Shown here piece after piece: positions 12,015 to 23,912 of a stretch of 64,000 nt of DNA. The notes below the pieces were generated by a model. The model saw only the letters and a list, made by a program, of their open reading frames with translations. It ran no database searches and had not been told where the DNA came from. Origin of the DNA: Coriolopsis trogii (taxonomy: Eukaryota; Basidiomycota; Agaricomycetes; Polyporales; Polyporaceae); the NCBI GenBank assembly GCA_020543525.1, contig JAHYIO010000031.1, positions 3,286,001 to 3,350,000 of the forward strand, read 5' to 3'. A program made the translations under genes and the position numbers. The stretch's first letter is position 1. Each line of letters starts with the position of its first letter.

Positions 12015-13858
12015 ATGGAAGTGTCTAGTCAACACCCAAGGACTCCCCGACTCTGCCCGGACGTCCTCCAAGAAGTGCTGTCGTACTTCGACCCCCTTGT
12101 TATTGGCCCCGCTCCCGCTCCCGAGGTTTTGCGCCACTTGATGGAAACGGAATGCGGGAGAACAGAACGTCAACGTTCTCAGGCTTCTCATAGCCACCGT
12201 ACGGTCCTCGCGCGCTGCGCAAGAGTCTGCAAAGAGTGGTCAGACCCCGCTCGCATCCTTCTGTGGTCCGTGCTTCCCAACGGCCCAGGGCCATTGGTAC
12301 GGGCACTTACGATCTCGGAGGGGGTATCTATGACCTCGAAGTACGGGACAAAGGTATTGTTCCTACCGAATTAGCCTATTGCTTCTGATGTCGCTGACAT
12401 ACCAATGTTTTAACTGTATCACAGCTCGTAGACCTACGCGGTCTCTCGGACGCGAATTGGCAGCGCTGGCTATGGTACGCTTCTTGCGTGCGGTATCTCC
12501 TCTTCCATCAGCGGATCGACGAAGACAGCTGGTATCCAGCCTTCTTCAAGGCGACCCTCGAGAGGAACGCGGACGTTCCCGCACTGCTATCGAACTTGAA
12601 GATTCTCACCTGGCGATCGTCTGATTGCGTACGCTATTCTGCGATGCTTCGCTCAATCGCTCCCCCCAACCTCTCTATGTTTTGCATCGCTGAGATCGAC
12701 AGTCGCGGGGTTGCAGTGGAAGACGACCTGAATACCATGCGCGTCGCCTGCACGAAGTTGCAGCACCTCTGTATCTGGAGGTCGCGTCACTCCCACCCTG
12801 CGTACGAACACCTCTACCCTCGGATTCCACAATTCAACAACCTCCGCTCGCTCGAACTACCAACCCACTCAAACGGCGAGGATCTGGCTCGTCTTGCAGA
12901 GCTTTCTCACCTTTCGCTGCTCGATGTGAGGCTGCCTATAGGTACCGACCACATAGCTCTCCAAGCGTTCACGAATCCATTCACCAACATGCGCGCTCGC
13001 GCCTTCCACCCGTTGCAGACACTGTCCTTGTCCGGCCACCATGTCCTCATTTCAGCCTTCCTCTCCCGTATTGCGCCTAATCGCCTCAATAGTCTCTCCC
13101 TCAACTTCAGGTTCAGCCGCGGACCCACTGGGCAAGGAGAAGAATTGCCGTACCAGCTATTCGCTCTCCCTTACCTCTCGAGATCGCTCACCACCCTGTA
13201 CCTTGTCACTACGGTGGGAGCCATACGGACCGAGCGGTCCTTGTCCGAACTCCTCCGCGCGCTGCAGCCCAACCTGACACACCTGAAGGATGTCACGTTC
13301 ATCTTAAACGCGTATATCGCCCAAGTGACCGATGGCGAGCTTCACGACATCGCGCGCGCTTGGCCGCACCTCGTCCGGTTTGTCCTTCGGTTTGGGAATC
13401 GGAAGATGAATGGCCCCGACGGCGTCTCATCCGAGGGGAATACGACGCGTCCTTCGTTCCGTGCGGCCGTCCGCTTGGCATGTGCGTGCTCGGAGCTGGA
13501 GACAATGCAAGTTGAGAGCAAGAGGCCGAATGAAGACGACGAGCATGAGCTGATAGCGATGTTGTCTCACGGGGCGCAACAGGGGAAGCTCAGGACGCTG
13601 GACCTTCTCGCCCGCCCTCCGTACTACGCCCCGGGAAGCGCAGACCATCTGCGAATGTCCTATGGACGATGTGCCCCTGGCATCTACGAGGTAGATCCTG
13701 GAAGAAGACTGTACGTGAAACGGGATACGCGGTATGTCAAAGTGGATCACAATTCTATCGTCGACTTGATACGTCAACTCTTCCCCCGGGCTGAGAGACT
13801 TCGTTTCGGAGGCCATGATAACACCCATATATATACCGAGTTTGACAGTAGAGCTTGA
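12015..13858 (+). CDS. F-box/LRR-like protein, tandem copy 2, intact
   Basis: Two exons, 12015-12353 and 12425-13858 (intron 71 nt), encode 590 residues. The F-box starts at about residue 12 (LCPDVLQEVLSYFDPL) and runs into LARCARVCKEW, the usual end of an F-box. The rest is a series of Leu-rich segments (LRSLEL, LQTLSL, LNSLSL, LTTLYL, LRTLDL) typical of the divergent leucine-rich folds of fungal F-box proteins. The expected role is substrate receptor in an SCF (Skp1-Cullin-F-box) ubiquitin ligase; the substrate is unknown. It is a direct tandem duplicate of 9490-11301, sharing intron position and promoter. Start chosen because it is the first ATG of the conserved N-terminus, and copy 1 starts at the same place. 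Confidence 0.85.
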
Positions 13859-14962
13859 AGAGCGGGCAAATGTGCGTTTGGAGGATGGAAATATGGTCAT
13901 TTAGGGTCTTTACTGAAGTGATATGTAGGAACTCACATTGTTGTACCACTATTCGGACCCAATGAAGCGTCTCTGAGACGCTATGCTTGAACTGTTGCTA
14001 ACTGCGAATATGAGACTGGTCGCAAAAGTACAACAACCTCGCGAACACGAAGTCCACAGGTTCCAAAAATTGTGCACAAATCGGGGCCTTCGCTGTATTG
14101 CAATCGTCCTCGAAAGACATTGCACAGCGAGGGATATATCGAAGTCTCCCGAGTATAGAGAGTACATGTCCAAAGAGCCTCTGACTCGGCAGCATATGGT
14201 ACATCGACGTGTTGGCATAGCACGCCCAAACGGAGGGGCTCTAGGGTAAGGCTCGCGTGTCCACGACTGCAGACACGACCTGGCTTTCGACGTGCCTTCC
14301 ATCATGGGCAATTCAGGACATCACGCAGCCAAGGATGGCCACAACAAGTCCACGACATGAAAGTGTCAGGATGGAAGATACGGTATTATTTTGGACGTGC
14401 TGCAGTCGTAGACGACACGGGGATGAAATGTGATGCGCCCGCCGCTTGCACCACATCCGCAGATTGGCAGCTGTCTGACGAGGGCTTCCAAAAAGATGCC
14501 TCGGACAGTTACGGGCGTGTACGAAGGCGAATGTACCATATGCAACTAGCAGAGAATGCCATGAAATCTCTGCCCGAGACGTGGAACGTCCCGTGTCCAA
14601 GCGATGGCTGAGGAGGATGTGCAAGTCCAAGAAACGCAGGGTCCAAGAGAAGCTATGCAGTGCTTTGGAATGAGAGTGCCACCAGATGAAGAAATGAGGG
14701 CGATAGTCTGCGATTGTCCAAGAGCGGCGGATGTGATGGAGGAAACAGTCGCTGGTACGTCGAGACATTCATGGGACGGGATAAACCGAACCGGTTCAAT
14801 TCGGATTGGTTGGCTGATTCATCACATACGAATCGATCAACTTCAATCTTAGCTTCAGTCTTCAGAGTACTATCACAGGTTCCTCATCCGACTCAGTTGC
14901 AGTTAACGGTGTCACCTCCGAATCCACGTCCTGCGATTTCGAGTTTGCGTCCTGGCGGCTCC
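13859..14962. other. Intergenic, nothing recognised
   Basis: Short frames on both strands (for example minus 14313-14768) show no domain. The stretch holds the 3' flank of F-box copy 2 and the promoter of the FBXO31-like gene. Confidence 0.4.
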
Positions 14963-16276
14963 ATGCAAGTGGATCTCGAGATCATGTCCTCCAGTCCGCC
15001 ATCCAAGCTTACCCATGCGATCGGACCCGCTGCAGTCCACCGCTTACCATTCGATATCATCCACACTCTCCTCGATTTCGCAGTCATTACTGACATTCTC
15101 AGCCTTTGCAGTACCTGCAGAGCTCTACAACGCCATCTCAAGAACGACTCTATCTGGAAGCGTGTGAATGCTTTTCACGGACTACGGGACCTCACTCACT
15201 TCGGTGGTGCCTCACCCTACACCGTCTACACACGGCTGATCCACCCTTACGGCCCCATCATTGGCCTATGGGCCGGCGATCATCCCTTCATAGGCGGCGT
15301 ACTCGAGTTCAGACTCATAGAAGGGGATGAGCAAGAACAGGGAGGCATCGTAGGCGAAGCCTGGTCCTTCCCTACGCCCCCACCAGACAGCCTGGGCGAT
15401 GACTACGTATCGCCGCCCTCCTACGTCCATGTGGTGAAGATCAGCTTTGAGCAAGACGAAGCGGAGAGCGCTGAGGACTCGCCTCCCACCAAGGCCCGTG
15501 TCTTCTGCGATACCGGCCCCGGGCCCAACGGGCGCACGAGGCACCCAGCCTCGCTCATCCTCCGCGGCTGTACGCTCATGCGGCCCCAACTGCAGTTCTA
15601 CCGCCACACCGCTGATCTGCCCGATTTCCCCAGGCAGCATCGGCCATGGCTCGACGACGACGACCAGCTGGGTTCCCGTCTCCCCCGTATACCACAGATA
15701 GAGTCAGAGCCCGAGTTCTCCCAACGATCGATCGTCGACATTCTACCCGCCTCCCGCCTCCCCATCCTCTGGGTCTCCGAGTCCAAACTGCTCAAGCCGA
15801 ACGCGATCTCCATCAGGTGTTCCACGTCCGCAGTGGCAGGCTCGGCCTCTTGCCCCTGCGCCGCGCATCTCACTCCAACCCTCCCGTTCCCCTCGCTCGA
15901 CACCCGTCTTCCGCGTTACTACCCTCTCAAGAGCACCATCCTCCCCTCCGTCGACCCGCACTCGCCCGCTTGGCACGCTGGCACGCTAGCCGGGCTCTGG
16001 TACGGCTCGTATGGCCTGCAGGGGATCGAGGTGCTCCACATCTCTTGGAAGGAGGACCGCCCGTTGGACATAATCGCCACGAAGATCACTGGGGACGCAC
16101 ACGTCCCTCGTGGATCGCTCTCCTGGATCCTGAAGGCGATCCCGGAGGAGAACATGGTTGAAGAGGATATCAGGGCGCAGTGGGCGGCGTCCCAACCTGA
16201 CGAGGAGGCGGGAGGACAAGGCCCTGTGCGTCTCATGTGGGGCCAGGGCATCATGGCCGGGAGTGGGTTTAGGTAG
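14963..16276 (+). CDS. FBXO31-like F-box protein
   Basis: Single exon, 437 residues. The N-terminal F-box (about residues 25-67) has HRLPFDII then DILSLCSTCRAL and KNDSIWKRV. It is followed by PIIGLWAGDHPFIGGVLEF, and near the C-terminus by GLWYGSYGLQGIEV (about residue 340), KITGDAHVP (about 374) and a final GQGIMAGSGF. This order matches the C-terminal domain of animal FBXO31 (GLF-GTYG-HGLEI, TKITGD-N-PAG, GTGLIAGHGF), which binds degrons in SCF substrates. Expected role: SCF substrate adaptor, in animals linked to cell-cycle and damage control; the fungal target is unknown. Start set at the ATG at 14963; an in-frame ATG at 14984 would also keep the F-box. The frame is open upstream without domain content. 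Unrelated in sequence to the neighbouring F-box pair beyond the F-box itself. Confidence 0.82.
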   Translation: MQVDLEIMSSSPPSKLTHAIGPAAVHRLPFDIIHTLLDFAVITDILSLCSTCRALQRHLKNDSIWKRVNAFHGLRDLTHFGGASPYTVYTRLIHPYGPIIGLWAGDHPFIGGVLEFRLIEGDEQEQGGIVGEAWSFPTPPPDSLGDDYVSPPSYVHVVKISFEQDEAESAEDSPPTKARVFCDTGPGPNGRTRHPASLILRGCTLMRPQLQFYRHTADLPDFPRQHRPWLDDDDQLGSRLPRIPQIESEPEFSQRSIVDILPASRLPILWVSESKLLKPNAISIRCSTSAVAGSASCPCAAHLTPTLPFPSLDTRLPRYYPLKSTILPSVDPHSPAWHAGTLAGLWYGSYGLQGIEVLHISWKEDRPLDIIATKITGDAHVPRGSLSWILKAIPEENMVEEDIRAQWAASQPDEEAGGQGPVRLMWGQGIMAGSGFR

Positions 16277-17753
16277 GGAGTTACTGTTTGGAGCTCAGTG
16301 CGCCTGGCTGATTGTCGTGTCTGAATTTGGTTAGGGATGTTGGCACTGCGCTGCTCATGGCGGGAGTTTTCAGTGCAGATGAGATTCAGATCTTCTGGTC
16401 CGAGCTGCACGATTTCCGCACCTATCTGAGATACAAGGGGAGAGAAGAAGATGTAGCCGACATGTATGAAGATGAGGAATGATGGTATTGTTGGCCTCTC
16501 TTGTATGCACTCGTACACTGTTGAGCTGATGCACTCGCACAGTCATACATAGTTCTGCAAGTCGTTTGTACCATATATCTTGAGCAACGTATATACTCTA
16601 CTGGCACCACGATCACATTGCCCCACGAAAGGGCCGTGTCTCCAAAAATTATCGCAGCGTTGCGAAACCGAACAGCATCGCACAACGCATAGCACCGCCA
16701 GCACAAGCACACAGCCCCTCGTACCCGCCAGGTCCTAGTTCTCCCATCGCGCGGACACGGCCCCCAAGAGGCCACGTCCGAACGACCTCACAAGGAGCGA
16801 ACAAGCGGGACCGGCGACCCGCCTCCCCCACCTTCGCCCGCGGAGCTCCAGACCTCCCAAGAGTCCGCGTGGACGCGACACTCTGGGACATTCCGGCAAG
16901 CTCTCGACGTCGAAAGGGCAAGGAAAGCGAAAAATCGCCCGTCCGGCGAGCCCCCGCCAGGCGAGCAAGACAGCAGACAGCGGACAGCGGACGGCAATGG
17001 CGTGACGACGCAACGAGGCGGCGTCTCCGGTGCGCTTCCGCCATGGCCGCTGGAGAGTGTTTCCTCAGGACCACAATGACGCGTGTACGGCGAGCGTGAC
17101 ACAGCGCGGCGGGCGATAGGACTGGGCTGGTGCTGCTGTTGTGCTAGTGTTGCGAGAGGTGTATGCCCGGTATGAGCGTGGACTAGCCTGCTGCGCCCTC
17201 TGCATCTGCGTACGCGAGCTGCGTCTCCGGGCGGGCACAACCGAGGTGCGGAGGACATGTCACAAGTCACTGTAGGTGCTGCACCCAAGTCGGTGCTCGA
17301 ACGCTCCCGATGGAAACCGCAGAAAGACGGTCGGTGTGGAGGGGACGTCCGAGTGCATGAGAGAAAGCAGCGGCTCCTGCGTGCACTTATAAGCGAGGCG
17401 GGGATAAGGTTAGAGTTCACCGGTAACATGTTGCGTGAAACAGAGACTGCGACTTTTTTCCCAGAAGGCGCGCGGTGGGCCTGACGTGGAATTGATATGC
17501 ATTGCGTTGGTAGACATGTTGGAGCGCCGTTCTTCGGCGATGAACGTACATGTGGACTATCGGAGTACGAGAGTTCGGTTCATCGATCTGTTAGTGGGTA
17601 TCACGATGCGAGACATTTAGATGAGTACGTAGATGAATCGGAACTAGATGTGCGGTCGCTAGATGCAAAGCAAGGAATGTCCTTGAACGAGCAGGACGGT
17701 AGATGAACGAGTCGGGTAGGGGAACTGGGGCGCAATCAAGAGGGAACATGGCA
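16277..17753. other. Convergent intergenic region, nothing recognised
   Basis: Lies between the 3' ends of the FBXO31-like (+) and CLC (-) genes. Several GC-rich overlapping frames at 16650-17430 have no domain or splice logic. Confidence 0.4.
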
Positions 17754-20700
17754 TCAATCCGACTTGTGCTCCAGTTCGTCGAGGAACGCAAGCCAGGTCT
17801 TCTTGTCGATGACACCCTGGTCTACAGGGGAATATGAGCAGAATCCTGTCGGATCCGTAACAGCGACACTCACAATGCCCATCGGTGTCGGTCACAACAA
17901 CATACCTCGCCCCGAGCTTGGTGAAGAACTGCTGCACGAGCTCGAGGGGCGAGTTGTCCTGGACCGTCAACGGTGCCTGATCGCAGATACGTCATTCGAG
18001 GGTGCCCGCGCAGACATATAAAGAGACACGCACTTGGTCCATGTAAGGACTGAAGTCGTACGGGTCCGCTCCAAAGATATTCGACCCCGTCTCGGCCAGA
18101 GAGGAGATCGAGGAGGTCATGGGGACGTGACCCTGCGGCGTCGCGCTGTGGAAGGAGATGATCTCGTTCGGCTCATCTGCCACGATGCCTACGAATAAAG
18201 GTCAATCTACACAATGTTGGGGCAGTAGTAGTATGTCAAACGGACTCAGAGCATGTTCGAGCTCGTTGGCGCCAATATACCCGACCATGCGCATGCCCTC
18301 GCCATCCGGTCTCAGAATGGGGAAGCCGCTGTCCGAGTTGCCCGCGTCCACGAGGTGCTGCAGTTGATCTCGCAAGGACTTGACGGTATTCTCCCGGTCG
18401 AGACGGATGACTTCTACATCACGGTCGGTCTGAAACGTTGCACATCTCTCAATATACACCATCCGAACTTGTGGAGGAAGCAACGTACGGCATCCGTAAT
18501 TTGCAGAGCACCCCAAACATAGTCATGCTTGGCGTCGAGGTACGGGAGCTGGGACAAGGCGATGACCAAGTCGTAGATGCCCTTGGGTTCCAATGCATCC
18601 GCAATGGTCTTCGCGACCAGCACGGACAGCATGACCGGAACGGCATAGGTCAACGTGTCCGTGAGCTCGAACATGATGACGGCAAGGGAGACGGTCGTAC
18701 GCTATCATAGCGGACGAATGAGGAGTTGTAACCCTACGCGAGACTCGTTGACGACTCACCGTGACGCCAGAGAGCGTAGCAGCCGCACCAACCATGGCGT
18801 ACAGACCTGGGATGATACAGTCGAGGTCGCCCTTGCATGCGGCGAACGGAAAACTGTCTGGGTGCGAGAACTGCGCCCATTGGATAAGGATACCGAGGAT
18901 GCGTCCGGCGCAGGCACCGACTAGACATAGGGCCCTCAGCCTATACGCACCATCTCGGAAGCGTTGTACGTACCACCAAGCGTCGGGATGAAGATCCCTG
19001 CAGGAACCTTGATCCCAAACGTGATAATCGTGAGAGAGCCCTTCACGAGCAGCGCTACGAGGATTGCGCCGATGACGGGAGCAGCTTGGGTGGGTGGATC
19101 CAGAACGCACAGACCGCCATGAGTGTTTGCACTGCGGCACTCGGCGAAGAGGTTGTAGACGAGCTCCGTCCCACCCATGCGGGTGTAGGGGTTCAGGAAA
19201 CTCAACAAGGCAGTGACGAGTGTGACCTGAAGGGACATGAGTCCATATGAAAACGACGGGGGAACCATGTGCTACAAACCAATATCACTTCAACCACAGG
19301 ATAGCTCTTGAGCCAAGTGCCGTTCCGGACATAGCGACTCCAGCGGTAATTCAGTTTCGAAAAGTATGCACCATACACGCCCTAGAACGGACGCTCGTCA
19401 AGAGACGCGACACACTCGTGAGATCTCTACTTACACCGAAGACACCCAAGAGAAGGAAGGGGAAGAGCTCATATGCGTGCCAATCCTAAAGGCTCCTGTC
19501 AGTACCCAAGATCACCTCCGCCGGAAGCAAAGGACCAACCTTGTCGTAAGTAACTTGGAACAAGACGAGCTTGCCACTCCCGAAGGGGTCCAGGAAGCGA
19601 AGGGTCATGGCAGCGACCATAGCACAGAAGAAGCTGGTCGAAGCAGTTAGCACACTTCTTGCAAGACCGATCTGGCAGGCGGACCTTCTCCACATGACCT
19701 TGGGCGGGAAGAAGTAGGACACTTCTTCCAAGCTGAACAAGACACCTCCGATGGGCGCACCGAATGCAACTGCGACTCCAGCCGCACAGGCTGCGCTGAG
19801 GACGCCACGACGCTTTCCTAATAGCTCCTAGTCAGAGTCACGCATCGCGTGGAATAGCGAATGTACACACCCTCGTTTGTCTCATACTTGGCGAAGAAGC
19901 GGCTCACTATGTTGCCCACGCATGAGGCGATGTGGACGAAAGGTCCTTCCTTACCTAGTAATGCACAGCTAGTCGTTCAGCGGCATATACATACCGAGAT
20001 GACAGCAGACTTGCCGAGCGAAAGTCCAGATGCGACGGAGAGAGCAAGTCCCACGGACTTTGTGAACAAGGTACGCCCGCCCAGATACCCATGAATCACA
20101 AAGCCTGTCCTCGTAGTCAGATCTCGATCCTCATCCCCAATGTCAGAGTGACTATACCTGACAAGATCGTCTTGATTTCAGGGATACCACTGCCAGCGGC
20201 CTGCACGCAGTGCGTCAGTACATTGACCGTTAAACATAGCTGCAAGGGAGTGTATCTCGAACATCTACGCACATAGTAGAGTACTTTGCGAGGCTGGGCT
20301 CCACTGGCCGGAGGATTGGCCACACTCTTTGGGTCACCGCCTCCTTCGAAAGTGGACGAAAGCACCCCAGAGTCCTTCCTAGTGGAGAAGGTCGATGACG
20401 CAGTCAAGTAGATTGTGAGAAGGGACGATACGACAGCGAGTGATATCTGCGATGCAGCTAAAGTCTCAGCACTCCGCTGGTCACAAGAGGAGTGGTGATC
20501 GCACCGCAATGACCGTGTAAACGCCATACTCGACGGCCTCGACTTCCAACCAGCTTGAACGATCAGCCATAGGCGTAAAGTACTCGCCCCAGGTTCGCCA
20601 GGCAGGGCAATTCTCTTCCACGCGGAGAGTGACGAATGCCGGAAGGGAGAGAACGTCTTCAGGCAACGCTGGACAACAGAACCTCTTGGCCTTCCAGATG

Positions 20701-21416
20701 CTTGTGGTGCAATATCCCTCCTTGATGTCGAACAGCCACTGCTCGCTCCGTACGATGAGGAACGCGATGACGGCGGTGAGGAAGCCGATGATTGTGACCG
20801 CGATCCAGCCTATGCTCCTGTCGAGCTGCCGGCGGGCGCGTCCACGCTTGGACTTGCGTCTGCGGAGAGCACCTTGACGAGCAGAGTCCTTGATGGCGTC
20901 GTGCAGCCAATCGATAGAAGTGAAGGAGGAGTACCAGACGCGGATACCGTTCGTCTTGACCGCGCCCTCGGGCTCGGTGTCCGTCTGGCCCACGACGGGG
21001 ATGTCATATGCGGTGATAGGGCGCTGGCCACCGATGAAGTAGCTGTTGCGCAGAGACCGGGGAGAGTGTACACTCGGCGAGGGCGGGTTCGTGTGGCGGC
21101 CGCGGGGGATGAACAGACTGGGAAGCGCACCCAATGCATGCCTGCTCCGGAAACTCGACTTGTGCTTCCCTCCATGGACACGCGCCGACGCTGGCAACGT
21201 TCCGTACGACAGCGCACGCGTCTCCAGATTGGGCCGCAGAGTTGTCGTTTCTGTCTCGCCCGTGTCCGCAACGACGCTTGTGCTTGCGCTTGTGTTCCCG
21301 ATCCCTCTCAGACGCTGCCGTCGCCATTCGGTCGTCGAGGGGCCACTGAGAGGACCAGACGGCGCCTCCCCACCGTCGTGCAAGGCTGGGTTGGACGGGC
21401 TCTTCCTCAAGGGCAT
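17754..21416 (-). CDS. CLC-family chloride/proton exchanger with CBS domains
   Basis: Sixteen exons, all phases consistent, 939 residues. From the start: 20505-21416, 20273-20446, 20158-20200, 20015-20104, 19871-19954, 19685-19817, 19540-19633, 19435-19485, 19280-19381, 18974-19226, 18760-18920, 18489-18701, 18246-18429, 18034-18188, 17874-17976 and 17754-17821. After a Ser-rich cytosolic N-terminus come the CLC signatures GSGIPE (about 365), GKEGP (407-411, gating Glu409) and [19 protein letters not shown] supplies the proton glutamate (about 466), as in human ClC-3/4/5 and unlike plasma-membrane channels, so exchange rather than a passive channel is inferred. Two C-terminal CBS domains follow (about 770-935). 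The likely role is acidification and ion balance of endosome, vacuole or Golgi, as for yeast Gef1. The GKEGP codons are split by a GC-AG intron (19955-20014). The preceding codon is GTG, so the start is the ATG at 21416. Confidence 0.93.
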
Positions 21417-21894
21417 CACAGACTCGACTGGAAGGGTCTCCCAGTTGCCAGCTGCGTATCTAGGCGTTCAAATAGAGCCCACGAGGCACTGCGTAGACAC
21501 CGTCAGACAGCGGTCGCGGGATTCGGGAGACATGGTCAGTCAGAGCACGCATGCCATCCGTCCCGGACACCCGGCACCGAGATCATCACTCACCCAAGTC
21601 AATACGCTTTCCGGGGATGCCCTCCAGCTGTCGCACCACACTTGCTCGCCGTCCGAGGGTCAACGAGTGTCGCAGGGCGCGTCGGAATTATCATTGCCAA
21701 TGGTCCCCTGATAAATATATTTGGCCAAAGTACGAAGACGAGCGCCCCCGGTTGCCGTCCTCACGCTATTTGGCAAGTCCACGTGATGCGTAGGAGTCTG
21801 GTGCGACTGCCTCGCGTTCCTGTCAAGAGCAAGGCTGAGGTCCTCTGCGAAGGCGTGTATCTCCACCTGAAGTCCCTCCCTTTCCGACGCAAAA
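21417..21894. promoter_or_regulatory. Divergent promoter between CLC and SmD3
   Basis: The 478 bp separates two start codons pointing apart. An AT-rich ATAAATATAT lies at about 21711, some 180 bp before the SmD3 ATG, and is the only TATA-like stretch seen. Confidence 0.5.
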
Positions 21895-22526
21895 ATGGCC
21901 ACAGCAGGACTCGGTGTTCCCGTCAAGCTTCTCCACGAGTCTCTCGGGCACGTCATCACCGTTGAGCTGAAGACGGGACAGCTCTATCGCGGTAAACTCG
22001 CAGAAGGTGCGTTTCAGAGAATCCTGCCGCAGCTTGCAGCCACTCACGCGTTTCCCGTCCGGTACGGTACCACAGCGGAGGATAACCTGAACATCTCCCT
22101 CAAGGACATCACTGTCACCCAACGAGACGGCCGCGTGTCCCAGCTTGATCAAGTATATATCAGGGGAAGTATGGTCAGATTCTTCATTGTCCCGGACATG
22201 CTGCAGAACGCACCGATGTACGTTTCCCATCCCTCGTCTACTCCTGCTCTGATGTTCACTCTGTGGTATCTGAAGGTTCAAGCGTGTTGGACCGAACGCG
22301 ATGAGAGGAAGAGGTATCGGTACGGCTCGTGGAAGGGCCACCATCATGCGAGGTGCGTACGCAATTTGCTTCTTCGCTTTCTGTCGCTTCCGAGACTAAT
22401 GTGCGAACGATTGTCTAGCAAACGGTACGTTGCACCCCCACGAAGCTGTTATGTATCACCGTTCTAATATTCGTTGCAGCTCGTCGTGGACGTGGAGTTC
22501 CCGCTGCAAGAGGTATTCGTCGATGA
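21895..22526 (+). CDS. SMD3: Small nuclear ribonucleoprotein Sm D3
   Basis: Exons 21895-22006, 22076-22217, 22276-22352, a six-base exon 22419-22424, and 22480-22526 give 127 residues, about the size of human SmD3 (126). The Sm fold is clear: [19 protein letters not shown] and YRGKL (Sm1), [12 protein letters not shown], then [18 protein letters not shown] (Sm2), closely matching known SmD3 proteins. The tail is Arg/Gly-rich ([10 protein letters not shown], then RRGRG), the usual target of symmetric arginine methylation. SmD3 is a core ring subunit of U1, U2, U4 and U5 snRNPs in the nucleus. Skipping the six-base exon keeps the frame and loses only two residues, so both forms are possible. 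Convergent with the copper transporter gene. Confidence 0.93.
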
Positions 22527-22815
22527 ACATCCACCAGGACTCGACTGTAGTGAACGCTTCCTGTTGCCGCATACTGCAAAATTGTTCGTATAGCTGTACA
22601 TGTGTTATTAGATTCTGTTTCTTTACACCTTCCAACGCCCTTGTGGCGCGATGCAGTCAGAGATTGGCAGGGGCAATCCGGCACACAATTCGTTCCTGAG
22701 CATTTCAAACAGCGTTGTCTCATATCCCCGGAAGCTACAACAAGCAAGCATAGATATCCAGACCCGAGCACTCTACTATCGTACAACAGAGCCAGAGCAA
22801 TCGGCGGCGCCGGCT

Positions 22816-23612
22816 CTAATGGCACGCCATTCCCTTACTGTCCGCGCCTCCCGATAGCACGGCGTCGATGTCCATGGTGGGGGAGAAAACGAAATGCCCA
22901 ACAGCGGCACCGACGACGGTGGCGAGGATGAGGTATGCCTAGATACTCTGATCAATAGCCATCTCCAAGGACAGTGAATAAGTCTTACGTTGTATGTCAT
23001 GAAGACCAGCATGAGGAAGAAGGACAAGAAGACCTGTGCGCCGTATAGCGTAGCACGGGTGATCCGAGCCGTCAATGGGAGAGGCGTCCTGCAAGAGACA
23101 TGGTAAGCCCACAGAACACACCGACTCATCCCCCACATTCGCAGAACGCCAGACAGCATCGACCACGCCGTCCCCCCCAGACATGCAAGGAAAGAGGAGC
23201 ACACTCACCCAACGTTCCCCTTCGCGACCACCAAACCGGTCAACAAGCCCGCCTCTTCCGAGTCGATTTCAGGTGAGTCCCGACCACTCACCGATCCCCC
23301 CGCCGCCCTCGCGCCCGCCCCGACCGACGTGGCAGCCTTGCCCTTCCCCTGCGCGCTGAGCGTCGCCGCGATCCGCCTGTCCACGTTCCGCTGCGCGACG
23401 CGCAGGTACTCGTACAGCACCCCGAGCCCGACGACGACGAGGCACGAGAACACGAACGCGCCCGTCGTCGAGATGTGCCAGGAGCGGAAGACGATGCAGG
23501 TGTCCTCGATCTGCGTGTTCCAGAGCATGTTCATCGAGCACTTTGGGCCCGTCGGCATCGGCATCCCTGGCATGTCGTGCCCGTCGTGTCCGCCGTGGTC
23601 GCCGTGGTTCAT
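22816..23612 (-). CDS. Ctr-family high-affinity copper transporter
   Basis: Exons 23209-23612, 22989-23088 and 22816-22938 give 208 residues. The N-terminus is His/Met-rich (MNHGDHGGHDGHDMPGMP), the outside copper-collecting segment. TM1 (about 49-70) ends in a cytosolic loop. TM2 carries the Ctr MxxxM motif (LMLVFMTYN), and TM3 the GxxxG packing motif (VVGAAVGHFVF). The protein trimerises to form a Cu(I) pore in the plasma or vacuolar membrane. A short CH-type metal-binding end is present (GMACH), like the Cys/His tails of Ctr proteins that hand copper to chaperones. The start is the first Met of the His-rich segment; no in-frame upstream Met belongs to a domain. Regulation by a copper-sensing factor is expected from the family, but I identified no site. 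Confidence 0.92.
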
Positions 23613-23912
23613 CGTGGTTTGTGCTGGGGGAGATGGGAAGCAGGAAAGAGAGTTATGTAGGAAGCCTGTCACTGCGCAGCGCTCTTTGACGGAGGCTTGA
23701 GAGAGCTTGGGAACCTCGACACATCGAGACCGTATGAGAGGCGCCCACACTTGAGTACCTCATCGCGCGACGCTTCCCCTACTACTTGGGTTCATGCAGT
23801 GATCGTGGACGGGAGCGTACACGAGCACAACGCGCGTTGAGTGAAAGTCGAACCATATTCAGTACAATTGCAAAACAAGTCCAACCGCGAACGACAATCC
23901 TACAAACTACGC

